Origin: UBA4093 sp036676455
GTDB lineage: Bacteria > Cyanobacteriota > Sericytochromatia > S15B-MN24 > UBA4093
Direction of reading: 5' to 3'
Assembly (NCBI GenBank): GCA_036676455.1
Contig: JAKFCW010000077.1
Span: 19,280 to 83,279, forward strand
Length of the DNA: 64,000 bases
Below the pieces are notes generated by a model, which did no database searches, was not told where the DNA came from, and saw only the letters and a program-made list of their open reading frames with translations. The position numbers and the translations under genes were made by a program. Shown one piece after another: positions 8,152 to 16,542 of the stretch. Every line of letters starts with the position of its first letter. Position 1 is the first letter of the stretch.

Positions 8152-9423
8152 ATGAAACGGCTACTTCCAGCTACCCTACTCACTTCGATGCTTCTCGCCG
8201 GCTGCGGAGTAGCCACCCCTGGGCTTTTCGGCGGAGCCAGCAACGGCTTCGAACTTGACGGCACCAAGGGTCCGGCCCGGAGTGCCGCCGATTGGACGGT
8301 CTTCGTCTACGTCGCCGCCGACAACAACCTCTCGCGCTTCGCCACCAAGGACCTCCAGGAGATGCAGGCAGGTCTCACGTCGGACCGGGTGCGCTTCGTG
8401 GCCATGGTCGACCAGGCCCAGCAGGGCGACTCGCGGATCGTGGAGATCTCCACGACCGCAAACGGCAAGCCCGCGACGCAGACGGTCGTGAACGACGGCG
8501 GCGCCGTGATTCCCGCGAGCCGCGAGGTCGACTCGGGCTCGCCCGAGACCCTGAAGAAGTTCGTGGAGTGGGGCACCAAGACCTACCCCTCGCGCCGCTC
8601 GATGTTCGTCATCTGGAACCACGGCGGCGGGGCCTTCGCCGATCCCAAGCACCTCAAGTCCTTCTGCTGGGACGATCAGACCGAGAACCACCTCAATCTG
8701 GTCGACCTCTGGCGGGTGGCCCAATCGGTCTCGAGCCGCGCCAAGTTCGACATCATGGGCTTCGACGTCTGCCTCCTGGGGCACATCGAGACCGCCTACC
8801 AGCTCTCGCGCGTCTCGGACTTCCTGGTCTCCTCCGAGAAGACCGAGCCCGGCGACGGCTGGGAGTACGGCTCGCTGGCGCAGGTGCTCTCTAAGAAGCC
8901 CACGATCTACCCCCGGGAGTTCGCGTCCGAGATCGTCAAGAGCTACGGCAACTACTACTCCCAGCGCGGCCAGAGCGGCACGCTTTCGGCCATCGACCTG
9001 GACAAGCTCAAGGACCGGGTCGTGCCCGCGGTCAACGATCTCGCCGAGGATCTGCTGAAGACGAGCGCGAACACCACGGCCAAGGCGAGCCTGGTCAAGA
9101 ACTTCAAGCTGGCCCTCTCGCAGTCCGCCACGGGTAACGGCGAAGAGGCGGCGATCGACCTCGGCTTCACCACCCAGCTGCTCAACCAGGACGCGACGCT
9201 TCCGCAATCCACCCGCACGCTGGCCGGCAAGGTCTCGCAGGAGTTCCAGCGCTCGGTCGTCGCCAACGTGACCACCGGCCGCACCTCCAAGGAGGTCTAC
9301 CAGGGCCTGAAGGTCTACTTCGACCTCTCCCAGGTGAACCCCAACTACACCGACCCGTCTAAGCAGTTCTTCGGCACTTCCGCCTGGGCAAAGTTCGTCC
9401 AGACCTTCGCCCCGAAGATCTAA
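8152..9423 (+). CDS. Clostripain-family (C11) cysteine peptidase lipoprotein
   Basis: A 423-residue lipoprotein with lipobox LLAGC (C18). The mature domain is a C11/clostripain-type caspase-fold peptidase: strand DWTVFVYVAADNNL, catalytic H157 in IWNHGGG, and catalytic C207 in FDVCLLGHIE. Clostripains cut after basic residues, but the specificity of this member cannot be read. The ATG at 8152 is preferred over an in-frame TTG 15 bp upstream because GGAGGA lies in front of it and the signal peptide starts there. It ends at a strong bidirectional terminator. With the papain-type lipoprotein 4 kb away it is one of two secreted cysteine peptidases in this stretch. Confidence 0.88.
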   Translation: MKRLLPATLLTSMLLAGCGVATPGLFGGASNGFELDGTKGPARSAADWTVFVYVAADNNLSRFATKDLQEMQAGLTSDRVRFVAMVDQAQQGDSRIVEISTTANGKPATQTVVNDGGAVIPASREVDSGSPETLKKFVEWGTKTYPSRRSMFVIWNHGGGAFADPKHLKSFCWDDQTENHLNLVDLWRVAQSVSSRAKFDIMGFDVCLLGHIETAYQLSRVSDFLVSSEKTEPGDGWEYGSLAQVLSKKPTIYPREFASEIVKSYGNYYSQRGQSGTLSAIDLDKLKDRVVPAVNDLAEDLLKTSANTTAKASLVKNFKLALSQSATGNGEEAAIDLGFTTQLLNQDATLPQSTRTLAGKVSQEFQRSVVANVTTGRTSKEVYQGLKVYFDLSQVNPNYTDPSKQFFGTSAWAKFVQTFAPKI

Positions 9424-9430
9424 GCAAGCA

Positions 9431-9469
9431 AAAGAAAAGCGGGCCCCGAATCGGGGCCCGCTTTTCTTT
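9431..9469. terminator. Strong bidirectional intrinsic terminator
   Basis: A perfect 19-bp inverted repeat (AAAGAAAAGCGGGCCCCGA and its complement around a single central base) has A-rich and T-rich flanks. It sits between the convergent clostripain and FlhA-C-like genes and should stop transcription from both sides. Confidence 0.9.
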
Positions 9470-9475
9470 TGGCTT

Positions 9476-10924
9476 TTACGGAGCCAGCGCCTTGCGGACC
9501 ATCTCCGCGAGCATCACCGGATCGTGCGTGAGCTTCCCGAAGTCGAGAAGGCGTCTCAGGACGTCCTGGAGGGGCCTGAGGGGGACTCCCTCGCGCATCA
9601 GGTGCTGGATGACCCGGTGCAGCTCCAGAAGCGTCAACGTCTCGGGAAGGGCCTCTACGAGCAAGGGGTCCGTGGAATGTAGCTCGTCGAGCAGCCACTT
9701 CAGCTCTTCGAGCGTGAAGAGCTCGTAGGAGTACTTCCTGAGGACCAGCTCCAGGTGGCGGACGACCACCTCGTCGGGCGAGAGCAAGCGATAACCGTAG
9801 CGCAGCGCGCGCTTGCGTTCGGGCCCCGCGACCCAGAAGGCTTCTAGGCTCTGCTCGGGATCATGGAAAGACGGGAAGTCCTGGGGAAAGCCACTGGGCG
9901 TCCGGCCGTCCGCGACGCGCCCGTGCGGCACGGCCAAGGAGTAGCCCATCAGGAACTCGCCGGCGGCGACCTCCAGGCCCCGCACCAGGATGCGGAAGCC
10001 GTTGGGGCGCAGGGAGAGGTTGTCCTTGAAGGTGACCGGGCAAGCGACGTAGCCCGTGGACCGGGCGAGCTGCAGGCGCATGGCGGCGACCGTGGCCAGC
10101 ATGCGGCCCTCCTCGGGCTCGATCATGGGCACGCCGTGAAGCCCCACCTCGACGAGCAGCATGGGCGGCTTCAGCGCCTGGTAAACGTGCTCGGGGCGGG
10201 CGAGATCGGGAATCTCCACGCCGTAGACGCCCACCTGGGGCGGCAGGGCGCGGTGCGTGCAGTAGGCGCAGGTCCCGTCGCACTCCAGCAGAGCGGGCTC
10301 AGCGTCGAGCGGCACGAGGAAGTCCTGGAAACGCTGGGGAATGTAACCGGCCGGCATGCCGGCGGCAGATCCTCCCATGGCCAGCTCGAAGAGCGGGGCG
10401 AAGAGGGGAAACTCCCAGAACATGTCGCGGGCATGCGGGAAGAAGGCGTAGAGCATGGCCACCTCGCGCGGGACCGCCTCGCGGATCTCGCCGGCCCCGC
10501 CGGATTTCAAGTAGGCATGCAGCTCAGAAGCGACCTCCAGCTCGGCGTCGGCGGCGTCGGCAAGCGCCAGGACCGCCTGCACCCGAACCCGCAGCCGCGA
10601 GAAGAGCCGCAGTTGCGCCGTCAAGGCGCGCACCTGCGCTTCGCCCAGCACGAAGGAGCCGGGGACCTCGAGGTTATCCGCCGGGATGCCCTGGCTGGAA
10701 GCCCAGAGGGCGAAGCGCAGGTGCTCGAGGGCCGGATGCACGCGCTCGCGCATGCCCTGGGCGTGGGCGAGCGCTGATTCCAGCGCGTAGAGCGGAGTGT
10801 GGCTCCCCATGAGGCGGCGAGCCATGGCCCTGAGGCTCGGGGCGAGTCGGCCGGGGGCCAAGCGGGCCAATCGGCCTGGGGAGAAGCGCCCGAGTGCTTC
10901 TTGCCAAGGGCGGTCATGCGGCAT
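9476..10924 (-). CDS. Membrane-less FlhA/SctV-like (FHIPEP C-terminal domain) protein
   Basis: A 482-residue protein without signal peptide or membrane helices. From about residue 254 to the end it follows the cytoplasmic domain of FlhA/SctV export-gate proteins: LLVEVGLHGVPMIEPEEG, then a helix ending TGYVACPVTFKDNLSLRPNG, the strand pair RILVRGLEVAAGEFLMG, then SLEAFWVAGPERKRALRYGY, VVVRHLELVLRKYSYELFTLEE, and the closing VIQHLMREGVPLRPLQDVLRRL. In FlhA this domain forms a nonamer ring that receives substrate-chaperone complexes. The usual eight-helix membrane half is absent and is replaced by about 250 residues of Ala/Leu-rich helices and a CDGTCAYC knuckle (residues 216-222). No flagellar or type III secretion gene lies nearby. 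The role is unknown; a soluble adaptor or repurposed ring is inferred. Confidence 0.75.
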   Translation of the reverse strand: MPHDRPWQEALGRFSPGRLARLAPGRLAPSLRAMARRLMGSHTPLYALESALAHAQGMRERVHPALEHLRFALWASSQGIPADNLEVPGSFVLGEAQVRALTAQLRLFSRLRVRVQAVLALADAADAELEVASELHAYLKSGGAGEIREAVPREVAMLYAFFPHARDMFWEFPLFAPLFELAMGGSAAGMPAGYIPQRFQDFLVPLDAEPALLECDGTCAYCTHRALPPQVGVYGVEIPDLARPEHVYQALKPPMLLVEVGLHGVPMIEPEEGRMLATVAAMRLQLARSTGYVACPVTFKDNLSLRPNGFRILVRGLEVAAGEFLMGYSLAVPHGRVADGRTPSGFPQDFPSFHDPEQSLEAFWVAGPERKRALRYGYRLLSPDEVVVRHLELVLRKYSYELFTLEELKWLLDELHSTDPLLVEALPETLTLLELHRVIQHLMREGVPLRPLQDVLRRLLDFGKLTHDPVMLAEMVRKALAP

Positions 10925-11050
10925 GGGGGCCTCCTGCGGGTGGGGGGGTCTTTAAGATCCTTTACCCGCGCGATCGGGGATCTCACCCGATGCGGTGGCG
11001 AGGGTCACTTCGCCGGAGGCGGCGCTCGTTTAGGATCGAAGCTCTGTTCG

Positions 11051-12790
11051 ATGAAAAGGATCCCCGTGAAACGCGTCTACACCGGTATTCAAGAAGGTCT
11101 CACGCGCCTGTCGCGCGCCGAGTACGACCCTCCCTCCTGGCAAAAGGTCTGCATCCAGGCTCACCTGCTCTCCCTCGGCTCGGAGATCACCGAGCTGCGG
11201 GCCATCCAGCAGCTGGAAGGCGAGCGGATCCAGGTCCTGCCCCACCAGATCGCGGCGGTCATGACCGCCATCAACAAGATGCACACCCGGGCCATCCTGG
11301 CCGACGAGGTGGGTCTCGGCAAGACGATCGAGGCGGGATTGATCCTCAAGGAGTACCTGAGCCGCGGCCTGGCTAGGCGGATCCTGATCCTGACGCCCGC
11401 CCCTCTCACCACCCAGTGGCAGGGCGAGCTTTCGGGCAAGTTCGGGGAGCACTTCGCCGTGGCCGGCGACGACACGCAGGGCTGGCAGAACCTCGACCGG
11501 CTGATCGTGAGCCTGGATACCGCCAAGCATCCCACCAATTCCGAGGCCCTGCTTCGCAAGCGCTGGGACATCCTGGTGGTGGACGAGGCGCATCGCCTGA
11601 AGAACGACGCCACCGTCGCCTATCAGTTCGTCAAGAAGCTGCAGAGCCGCTTCATGTTGCTACTGACGGCCACCCCCATCCAGAACTCGCTTTACGAGCT
11701 CTACAACCTCGTCAACCTGGTGGCTGAAGGGATGCTGGGCAGCAAGGACAGCTTCCGCAACCGGTTCATCGAGGACCCGAAGGGCCGGGTGCTGAAGAAC
11801 CCCGAGGAGCTCTCGAAGAAGCTCTCGCAGGTCATGGTGCGGCACCGGCGCTCGGAGGTCGGAATTCGCTTCGTCGATCGTAAGGTCGAGACAATCCGCC
11901 TGGAGGGCACGCCCGAGGAGCTGCGGCTGCACGACGCGGTGGTCCAGTACGTCGGCAACCAGATGGGCAAGGGCACCAGCAAGGGACAGCAGACCCTCCA
12001 GTTCATCCGGCTCTCGCGGATGCTCAGCTCCAGCCCCGCCGCCCTGGCCAAGAGCCTGTCCGCCATGATGGGCTACGTGACGGTCGAAGAGGCCCAAGAA
12101 CTGGGTCCGATCGCCGATCTGGCCCGCCGGATGCAAGTGGTCTCCAAGCTGGAGGCCCTGAAGACCTTCCTGAAGAACCACCAGGACAAGGCCCTGGTGT
12201 TCACGGGCTTCTACGAGACCCAGGACTTCCTGGCCGAGGCCCTCACGCAGGAGGGCTACAAGGTGCTCTGCTTCAACGGGAAGATGACGCAGAAGGAGAA
12301 GGACCGCGTGGTGGCCGAGTTCAAGCGGGACGGACAGGTCCTGCTGCTGACGGACGCGGGCTCGGAGGGCGTGAACTTGCAGTTCGCCCATGCCTTGATC
12401 AACTACGACCTGCCCTGGAACCCCATGCGGGTCGAGCAGCGGATCGGTCGCGTGCACCGCATCGGCCAGACGCGCGACGTCCTGATCGTGAACCTCTCGA
12501 TCAAGGGAACGATCGAGGATTATGTGCTGCAGATCCTCGAGCAGAAGATCGAGCTCTTCACGCAGGCGGTGGGCGAGACGGATCTGATCCTGAGCAACCT
12601 GAAGGGGGCGGATTCGTTCGAGAAGGTGATCGTCGACCTGATCGCCCAGGCCAAGGAGCGCGGGAAGCTGGAGGAGTCGTTCGCCACCTTCGGCGCGAAC
12701 CTCGAGATGGCCAAGCGCGCCGCCGATCAGATCCGGGAATTCGACGAGCAGACGCTGTCCCGGCTGGACCTCTCCGCGATCAAGCGCTGA
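11051..12790 (+). CDS. SNF2-family (RapA/YqhH-like) DNA-dependent ATPase
   Basis: A 579-residue cytosolic SNF2 ATPase. Motif I is LADEVGLGKTIEAGLIL (GLGKT at 88-92), motif II is VVDEAHRLKND (DEAH at 178-181), motif III is LLTATPIQN, and the second RecA lobe carries LTDAGSEGVNLQ and the motif VI EQRIGRVHRIGQT. Such ATPases move along double-stranded DNA; the DEVGLGKT form is that of RapA/HepA, which recycles stalled RNA polymerase, but the RapA-specific flanking domains are missing. Length is close to the stand-alone Bacillus YqhH type. The ATG at 11051 is chosen because homology-like sequence begins there; GTG at 11066 is an alternative. It is divergent from the FlhA-C-like gene, separated by 126 bp. 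Confidence 0.88.
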   Translation: MKRIPVKRVYTGIQEGLTRLSRAEYDPPSWQKVCIQAHLLSLGSEITELRAIQQLEGERIQVLPHQIAAVMTAINKMHTRAILADEVGLGKTIEAGLILKEYLSRGLARRILILTPAPLTTQWQGELSGKFGEHFAVAGDDTQGWQNLDRLIVSLDTAKHPTNSEALLRKRWDILVVDEAHRLKNDATVAYQFVKKLQSRFMLLLTATPIQNSLYELYNLVNLVAEGMLGSKDSFRNRFIEDPKGRVLKNPEELSKKLSQVMVRHRRSEVGIRFVDRKVETIRLEGTPEELRLHDAVVQYVGNQMGKGTSKGQQTLQFIRLSRMLSSSPAALAKSLSAMMGYVTVEEAQELGPIADLARRMQVVSKLEALKTFLKNHQDKALVFTGFYETQDFLAEALTQEGYKVLCFNGKMTQKEKDRVVAEFKRDGQVLLLTDAGSEGVNLQFAHALINYDLPWNPMRVEQRIGRVHRIGQTRDVLIVNLSIKGTIEDYVLQILEQKIELFTQAVGETDLILSNLKGADSFEKVIVDLIAQAKERGKLEESFATFGANLEMAKRAADQIREFDEQTLSRLDLSAIKR

Positions 12791-12824
12791 GGCGCCCCTC
12801 TTGCGCCCTGTACGCAAATCCCGC

Positions 12825-12852
12825 TTGCATCTTAACAAAAATTCACTACAAT
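12825..12852 (+). promoter_or_regulatory. Sigma70-type promoter of the repeat lipoprotein
   Basis: TTGCAT (12825-12830) and TACAAT (12847-12852) are spaced by 16 bp, 37 bp before the ATG at 12890. The CTTAAC hexamer (12831-12836) lies inside the spacer. Confidence 0.55.
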
Positions 12853-12889
12853 ACTCTAAGCAAGCATCGTTTTGCGAGGAGGACATCGC

Positions 12890-13474
12890 ATGAAACGTTC
12901 CCGCAGACCGCACCTGGATCGACTCGGCAGGCTCTCAGTGATCGCATTGGCCTTGACCGTGGCGCTCGCCGGGTGCAAGGACAACGGCCAGGAAACCTCT
13001 GACAAGGGTCCCGAGACCCAGCAGGCTGCTGCCACGGCGCAACAGGCCGCCGCCACGGCGCAGCAGGCTCCCGAGACCAAGCGCGTCGACTCGCCCGAGG
13101 CGCATGCGCAGCTGGTCCAGGAGATGGCCGAGTCGCGCAAGCAGGCCCAGGCGAAGCAAGAGCCGCTCGATCCCGAGGTCGAGAAGCGCATGAAGGATCC
13201 GGCCTACCGCAAGCAGAAGGACGAGATGCTCAACAAGCTCTCGCAGGTGAGCACGTCGTACTTCAAGCAGGGCATCGAGATCCGCCACACCCGCAAGCGG
13301 CCCGAGTGGCGGCTAATCGATCCCCGCCTCGAAAAAGTCACCAGCGAGACCGAGCGCCGGCAAAAGGGCGAAGCGCTCGCCAAGCAGTTCAAGGGAGAGG
13401 TCGAGCCCCTCCTGGATAAGTCCATCGAGGTCATCGTCTTCGCCGACGCCTCCGAGAGCATCCAGGTGTACTAG
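12890..13474 (+). CDS. Small charged lipoprotein with Ala/Gln repeats
   Basis: A 194-residue lipoprotein (lipobox VALAGC after a basic N-terminus). The mature N-terminus contains a short tandem repeat, QQAAATA twice, then a charged, probably helical segment (residues 90-170) rich in Lys, Glu and Gln, and a short hydrophobic strand near the end (IEVIVFADASESIQVY). I recognise no family. The ATG at 12890 follows GAGGAGG at good spacing, whereas an upstream TTG would cut into that site. A sigma70-like promoter precedes it and a GC hairpin follows, so it is probably monocistronic. Confidence 0.8.
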   Translation: MKRSRRPHLDRLGRLSVIALALTVALAGCKDNGQETSDKGPETQQAAATAQQAAATAQQAPETKRVDSPEAHAQLVQEMAESRKQAQAKQEPLDPEVEKRMKDPAYRKQKDEMLNKLSQVSTSYFKQGIEIRHTRKRPEWRLIDPRLEKVTSETERRQKGEALAKQFKGEVEPLLDKSIEVIVFADASESIQVY

Positions 13475-13508
13475 CCCAAACACCCGTTCCCAGGCTTTCC
13501 CTGCCCCG

Positions 13509-13540
13509 ATCCGGGCCGCCCAGCAAGGGGCGGCCCGGAT
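13509..13540 (+). terminator. Hairpin terminator after the repeat lipoprotein
   Basis: A 12-bp stem (ATCCGGGCCGCC and its complement) with an 8-nt loop lies 35 bp after the stop. The tail is only weakly T-rich. Confidence 0.65.
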
Positions 13541-13648
13541 TTCACCTAATCATGCACGACCCTTAACCCCGAGATAAGACAGATCCCGGACCACCCCCCG
13601 ATATAACAGTACGGGAACACTATTCGGTCCACAGAAAGGTCGTGACGC

Positions 13649-14539
13649 ATGAAGGGTTCGCAAATGCAGAAGGCGATTGGGGGAATGCTGGGTCTGCTTC
13701 TGCTGGCCGGCTGTGGACAACTTCCCGGCGTGGGGTTGAACGGCTCTGACGCTTACTCGGTCGACGCCTCCGCCAAGAAGTTCAAGTATGCGCTCGGCGC
13801 GGACATCTCCAAGGATCCCGGCGTCAGCCTCGACGAGACCTTCGATACGCAGGCCCTCCCCGTCAAGATCGACCTGCGCAAGGATATGAGCCCGGTGCGC
13901 AACCAGGGCAACTTCGGCTCCTGCACCTCCTTTGCCACCATGGGCCTCCAGGAATACCTGCTCAAGAAGCAGGGCCGCTACACCCAGCAGGCTCCGGCCT
14001 TCAACTGGTACCAGTCGCGCCGCCAGACCGGCTCGAAGGGAGTCGACAACGGCGTTCCGACCGAGTTCGCGGTGAAGATGCTGGACGCCTACGGCTCGGT
14101 CTCCGAGTCGGACATGCCTTACCTCACGGCCTCTAAGCAAAAGGACGAAACGGCTCGCCTCGGCTTCCTCACCCAGCAGCCCTCCAGCGAGCTGACCGCG
14201 AAGGCCAAGAAGAACCGGATCGTCACCGGCTACAAGACCGTCACCACGCTCAGCGGCGTGAAGAAGAGCCTCTCGGACGGCATGCCCGTCGTCCTGGCGA
14301 TGCGCGTCTTCAGCAGCATGAGCAGCACCCCCAAGTCGGGCCTGCTGCCGATGCCGACCACCAAGGACACCTTCCAGGGCGGCCACGCGGTGCTCGCCGT
14401 GGGCTACGACAACGAGAAGCGAGTCATCATCGTCCGCAACTCGTGGGGTACCGACTGGGCCGACGGCGGCTACTTCTACATGCCTTACGAGTACCTGAAG
14501 TTCGGCGGCGTCCGCCTGGCGGTGGTTCCCAAGATCTAA
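13649..14539 (+). CDS. Papain-family (C1A) cysteine peptidase lipoprotein
   Basis: A 296-residue secreted papain-fold enzyme with lipobox LLLAGC (C22). All active-site elements are visible: oxyanion Q86 and nucleophile C92 in PVRNQGNFGSCTSFAT, H246 in GGHAVLAVGYD, and N264 in VRNSWGTDWADGGYFYMP. Residues 23-70 form only a short linker, so a classical inhibitor propeptide is lacking and activity may not require large-scale processing. The ATG at 13649 follows a GAAAGG site; a second ATG 15 bp inside is possible. CTTAAC (13562-13567) and a TATAAC box (13602-13607) lie upstream, and a C(UUCG)G hairpin terminator follows. Confidence 0.9.
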   Translation: MKGSQMQKAIGGMLGLLLLAGCGQLPGVGLNGSDAYSVDASAKKFKYALGADISKDPGVSLDETFDTQALPVKIDLRKDMSPVRNQGNFGSCTSFATMGLQEYLLKKQGRYTQQAPAFNWYQSRRQTGSKGVDNGVPTEFAVKMLDAYGSVSESDMPYLTASKQKDETARLGFLTQQPSSELTAKAKKNRIVTGYKTVTTLSGVKKSLSDGMPVVLAMRVFSSMSSTPKSGLLPMPTTKDTFQGGHAVLAVGYDNEKRVIIVRNSWGTDWADGGYFYMPYEYLKFGGVRLAVVPKI

Positions 14540-14557
14540 CTTCCGACTCGAGTCTCG

Positions 14558-14589
14558 AGGGGCCGCTTCACTTCGGTGAAGCGGCCCCT
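14558..14589 (+). terminator. Intrinsic terminator with UUCG tetraloop
   Basis: A 14-bp perfect stem (AGGGGCCGCTTCAC) is closed by a C(UUCG)G tetraloop and followed by TTTGCCC. It ends the papain-type transcript. Confidence 0.85.
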
Positions 14590-14679
14590 TTGCCCATGTT
14601 ATGGATCGATCACAGATCCTGAGAGGGTTTTGGGCGATCATGGGGGTCATCAGGCCCGGATGGCCTTAGAGGAGCCCCC

Positions 14680-16464
14680 ATGCAGGAACCATCGATCCGC
14701 AGCTTCACCCTGGATTACTACCGTAGCCTCGGGGCCGAGCTGACCCCTCTCGACGCGACCGCGCGCCGGTGGGAGGTCCGCTGGCCTCAGCGGCGCCTTT
14801 CCATCACCTTCGATCACGCGTCAGAAGCGGCCGATGCCCCGTCCGATCTCGCCGAGCTGCGCCCGATCACCCCGGTGAGCCCTCACTGGCGGGCGATCCT
14901 CGAGGAATGTACGCGCGAGCAGACGGTCTCGTACCGGCACGTGGTCTCCCGCCCGATCGACCAGCCGGCCCAGCTCTTCGAGCGGATCCTGCCGGGGGGC
15001 TTCCGGGTCGAGAGCGCACGACTGATCGAGGTCCTGCCGCGCACGGCGATCGCCTTCACCCACCGCGTGACCTACGAGGCTCCCGCCATGAGCGCGCGCG
15101 ACGAGGAGCTGTACCTCGACGCGATCGACCCTAACACGGGCGATCGCCTCGACGTGCTCTCCGAGGCCTGCTTCAGCTTCCTCACCATCCCCGTCGATCC
15201 TCCCCAGCATCCCTCCTACCAGCTGGAAAACCTTCATGAGCGGGCGATCGCCTGGCTGGACGCCCGGACCGAGCAGAAGGGCTTCGAGCTGGAGCGCACG
15301 CTCGCCCCGAGGCTGGAAGCCGCCGAGGCGCGGGTTCGCGAGACGATCGCGGGCCAGGTCGCCCTGATCCTCCAGGACGAGGAGAAGGCCATGATCGCGA
15401 GGCTGGAAGACCTGGTGCGCCGCAAGGCCGAGACCAAGATCCCCCAGGCGATCGTCAAGCTGGAAGAAGAGGCCGAGCGCCTGATCATCGAGATCGAGCA
15501 CCTGCACGTACAGCGTGAGCTCGAGGCCGAGGGCCTGCGCCGCGACGAAGCCGCCCGCCTGGAGGCCGAGCGCGCCCGCCACGAGGTCACCATCGACACC
15601 CGGCTGGTCGGCGTCTGCCACGTCTCCTACGATGAGGTGCGCTACGAGCTGAACCTGCTCCGTGGTTCCGAGCGCGGACGCCTCACCGTCGCCTTCCTGC
15701 CCACCACCGGTGAGCTCTTCTTGCCGGCCTGCCCCCAGTGTGGCGACGAGATCCGGCAGCCCGGCTTCCTGGACAACGGCCAGGCGTGCTGCCACCGCTG
15801 CTCGGCCAGGCACCGGGCGGCGTCGGCCGGCGCGCCCACGGCCATTGAGACGGTGGCCTGCGATCGCTGCGGTACGGAGACGCCTCATTCGCTCGTCCAG
15901 CGGTGCCACCTGACCGACACGCCCTACTGCGTCGCCTGCGCGCTCGACTGCGTGGAATGTGGCAAGGTCACCCGCCGCAACCTCTTGCGCCCCAGCCCCT
16001 CGGGGCGGGGCATGGTCTGCCCGGATCACCTGATCTCCTGCGCGACCTGCCACCAGAGCGCCCTGCCGCGCGAGACCTTCAAATGCCCCATCTGCGAGGA
16101 TCGCCACTGCCTGGCCGAGGCCGATCACTGCCCCTCCTGCGCGATGCCCGCCTGCCGGCGCTGCTCGCGGGTGGTGCTGGGCCGCTGCCTGGCCTGCACC
16201 CAGCTGAAGCGGGTCCGCGAGGACCATCCGCACGTCGCGATCATCCGCTCCCAGTACCCGGATCTCGCGCGCCGGCGGCTGACCTGGCGCTGGTCAAAGG
16301 CGGGAGAATTCGCGCTCGTCGAGTGGCAGAGCCTCTCGGGAGCCTGGGGACGGTTCGTCATCAACACTCAGGACCACCTCCTCTTGTCTCAGACGCGCCA
16401 GAGCGCCATGGCCAACCTGTCGAGCCGGGTCCTCGCGTACTTCGGCTGGAACTCCGAGAGGTAG
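14680..16464 (+). CDS. Coiled-coil protein with about ten CxxC zinc knuckles
   Basis: A 594-residue cytosolic protein of unknown function. Residues 1-180 form an alpha/beta region starting SIRSFTLDYYRSLGAELTPL, which loosely recalls YqhG-type partners of SNF2 ATPases. Residues about 185-305 are a long Glu/Arg-rich coiled coil. From 351 on there are about ten CxxC pairs (351, 371, 394, 417, 424, 454, 469, 484, 492, 503), enough for four or five zinc-ribbon units. The last 85 residues contain WRWSKAGEFALVEWQS and are less charged. A zinc-dependent nucleic-acid or protein-binding scaffold is inferred. The SNF2 gene lies 1.9 kb upstream on the same strand, but with two lipoprotein genes between. 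Confidence 0.7.
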   Translation: MQEPSIRSFTLDYYRSLGAELTPLDATARRWEVRWPQRRLSITFDHASEAADAPSDLAELRPITPVSPHWRAILEECTREQTVSYRHVVSRPIDQPAQLFERILPGGFRVESARLIEVLPRTAIAFTHRVTYEAPAMSARDEELYLDAIDPNTGDRLDVLSEACFSFLTIPVDPPQHPSYQLENLHERAIAWLDARTEQKGFELERTLAPRLEAAEARVRETIAGQVALILQDEEKAMIARLEDLVRRKAETKIPQAIVKLEEEAERLIIEIEHLHVQRELEAEGLRRDEAARLEAERARHEVTIDTRLVGVCHVSYDEVRYELNLLRGSERGRLTVAFLPTTGELFLPACPQCGDEIRQPGFLDNGQACCHRCSARHRAASAGAPTAIETVACDRCGTETPHSLVQRCHLTDTPYCVACALDCVECGKVTRRNLLRPSPSGRGMVCPDHLISCATCHQSALPRETFKCPICEDRHCLAEADHCPSCAMPACRRCSRVVLGRCLACTQLKRVREDHPHVAIIRSQYPDLARRRLTWRWSKAGEFALVEWQSLSGAWGRFVINTQDHLLLSQTRQSAMANLSSRVLAYFGWNSER

Positions 16465-16542
16465 ATTCCGAAGGCCTCCGAAACGTTCCCTTCGGTAATG
16501 ATTCCGGATGCCAGGCGTTCCATGTGGAGATACACTGAGGGC

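Noticed and set aside
9476..12790. A type III secretion or flagellar locus around the FlhA-like gene
   Set aside because: No other export-apparatus, rod, hook, needle or ATPase gene is present on either side.
12890..13474. A CRISPR or large tandem-repeat array at the Ala/Gln repeats
   Set aside because: Only about two short in-frame units are present and they are coding.
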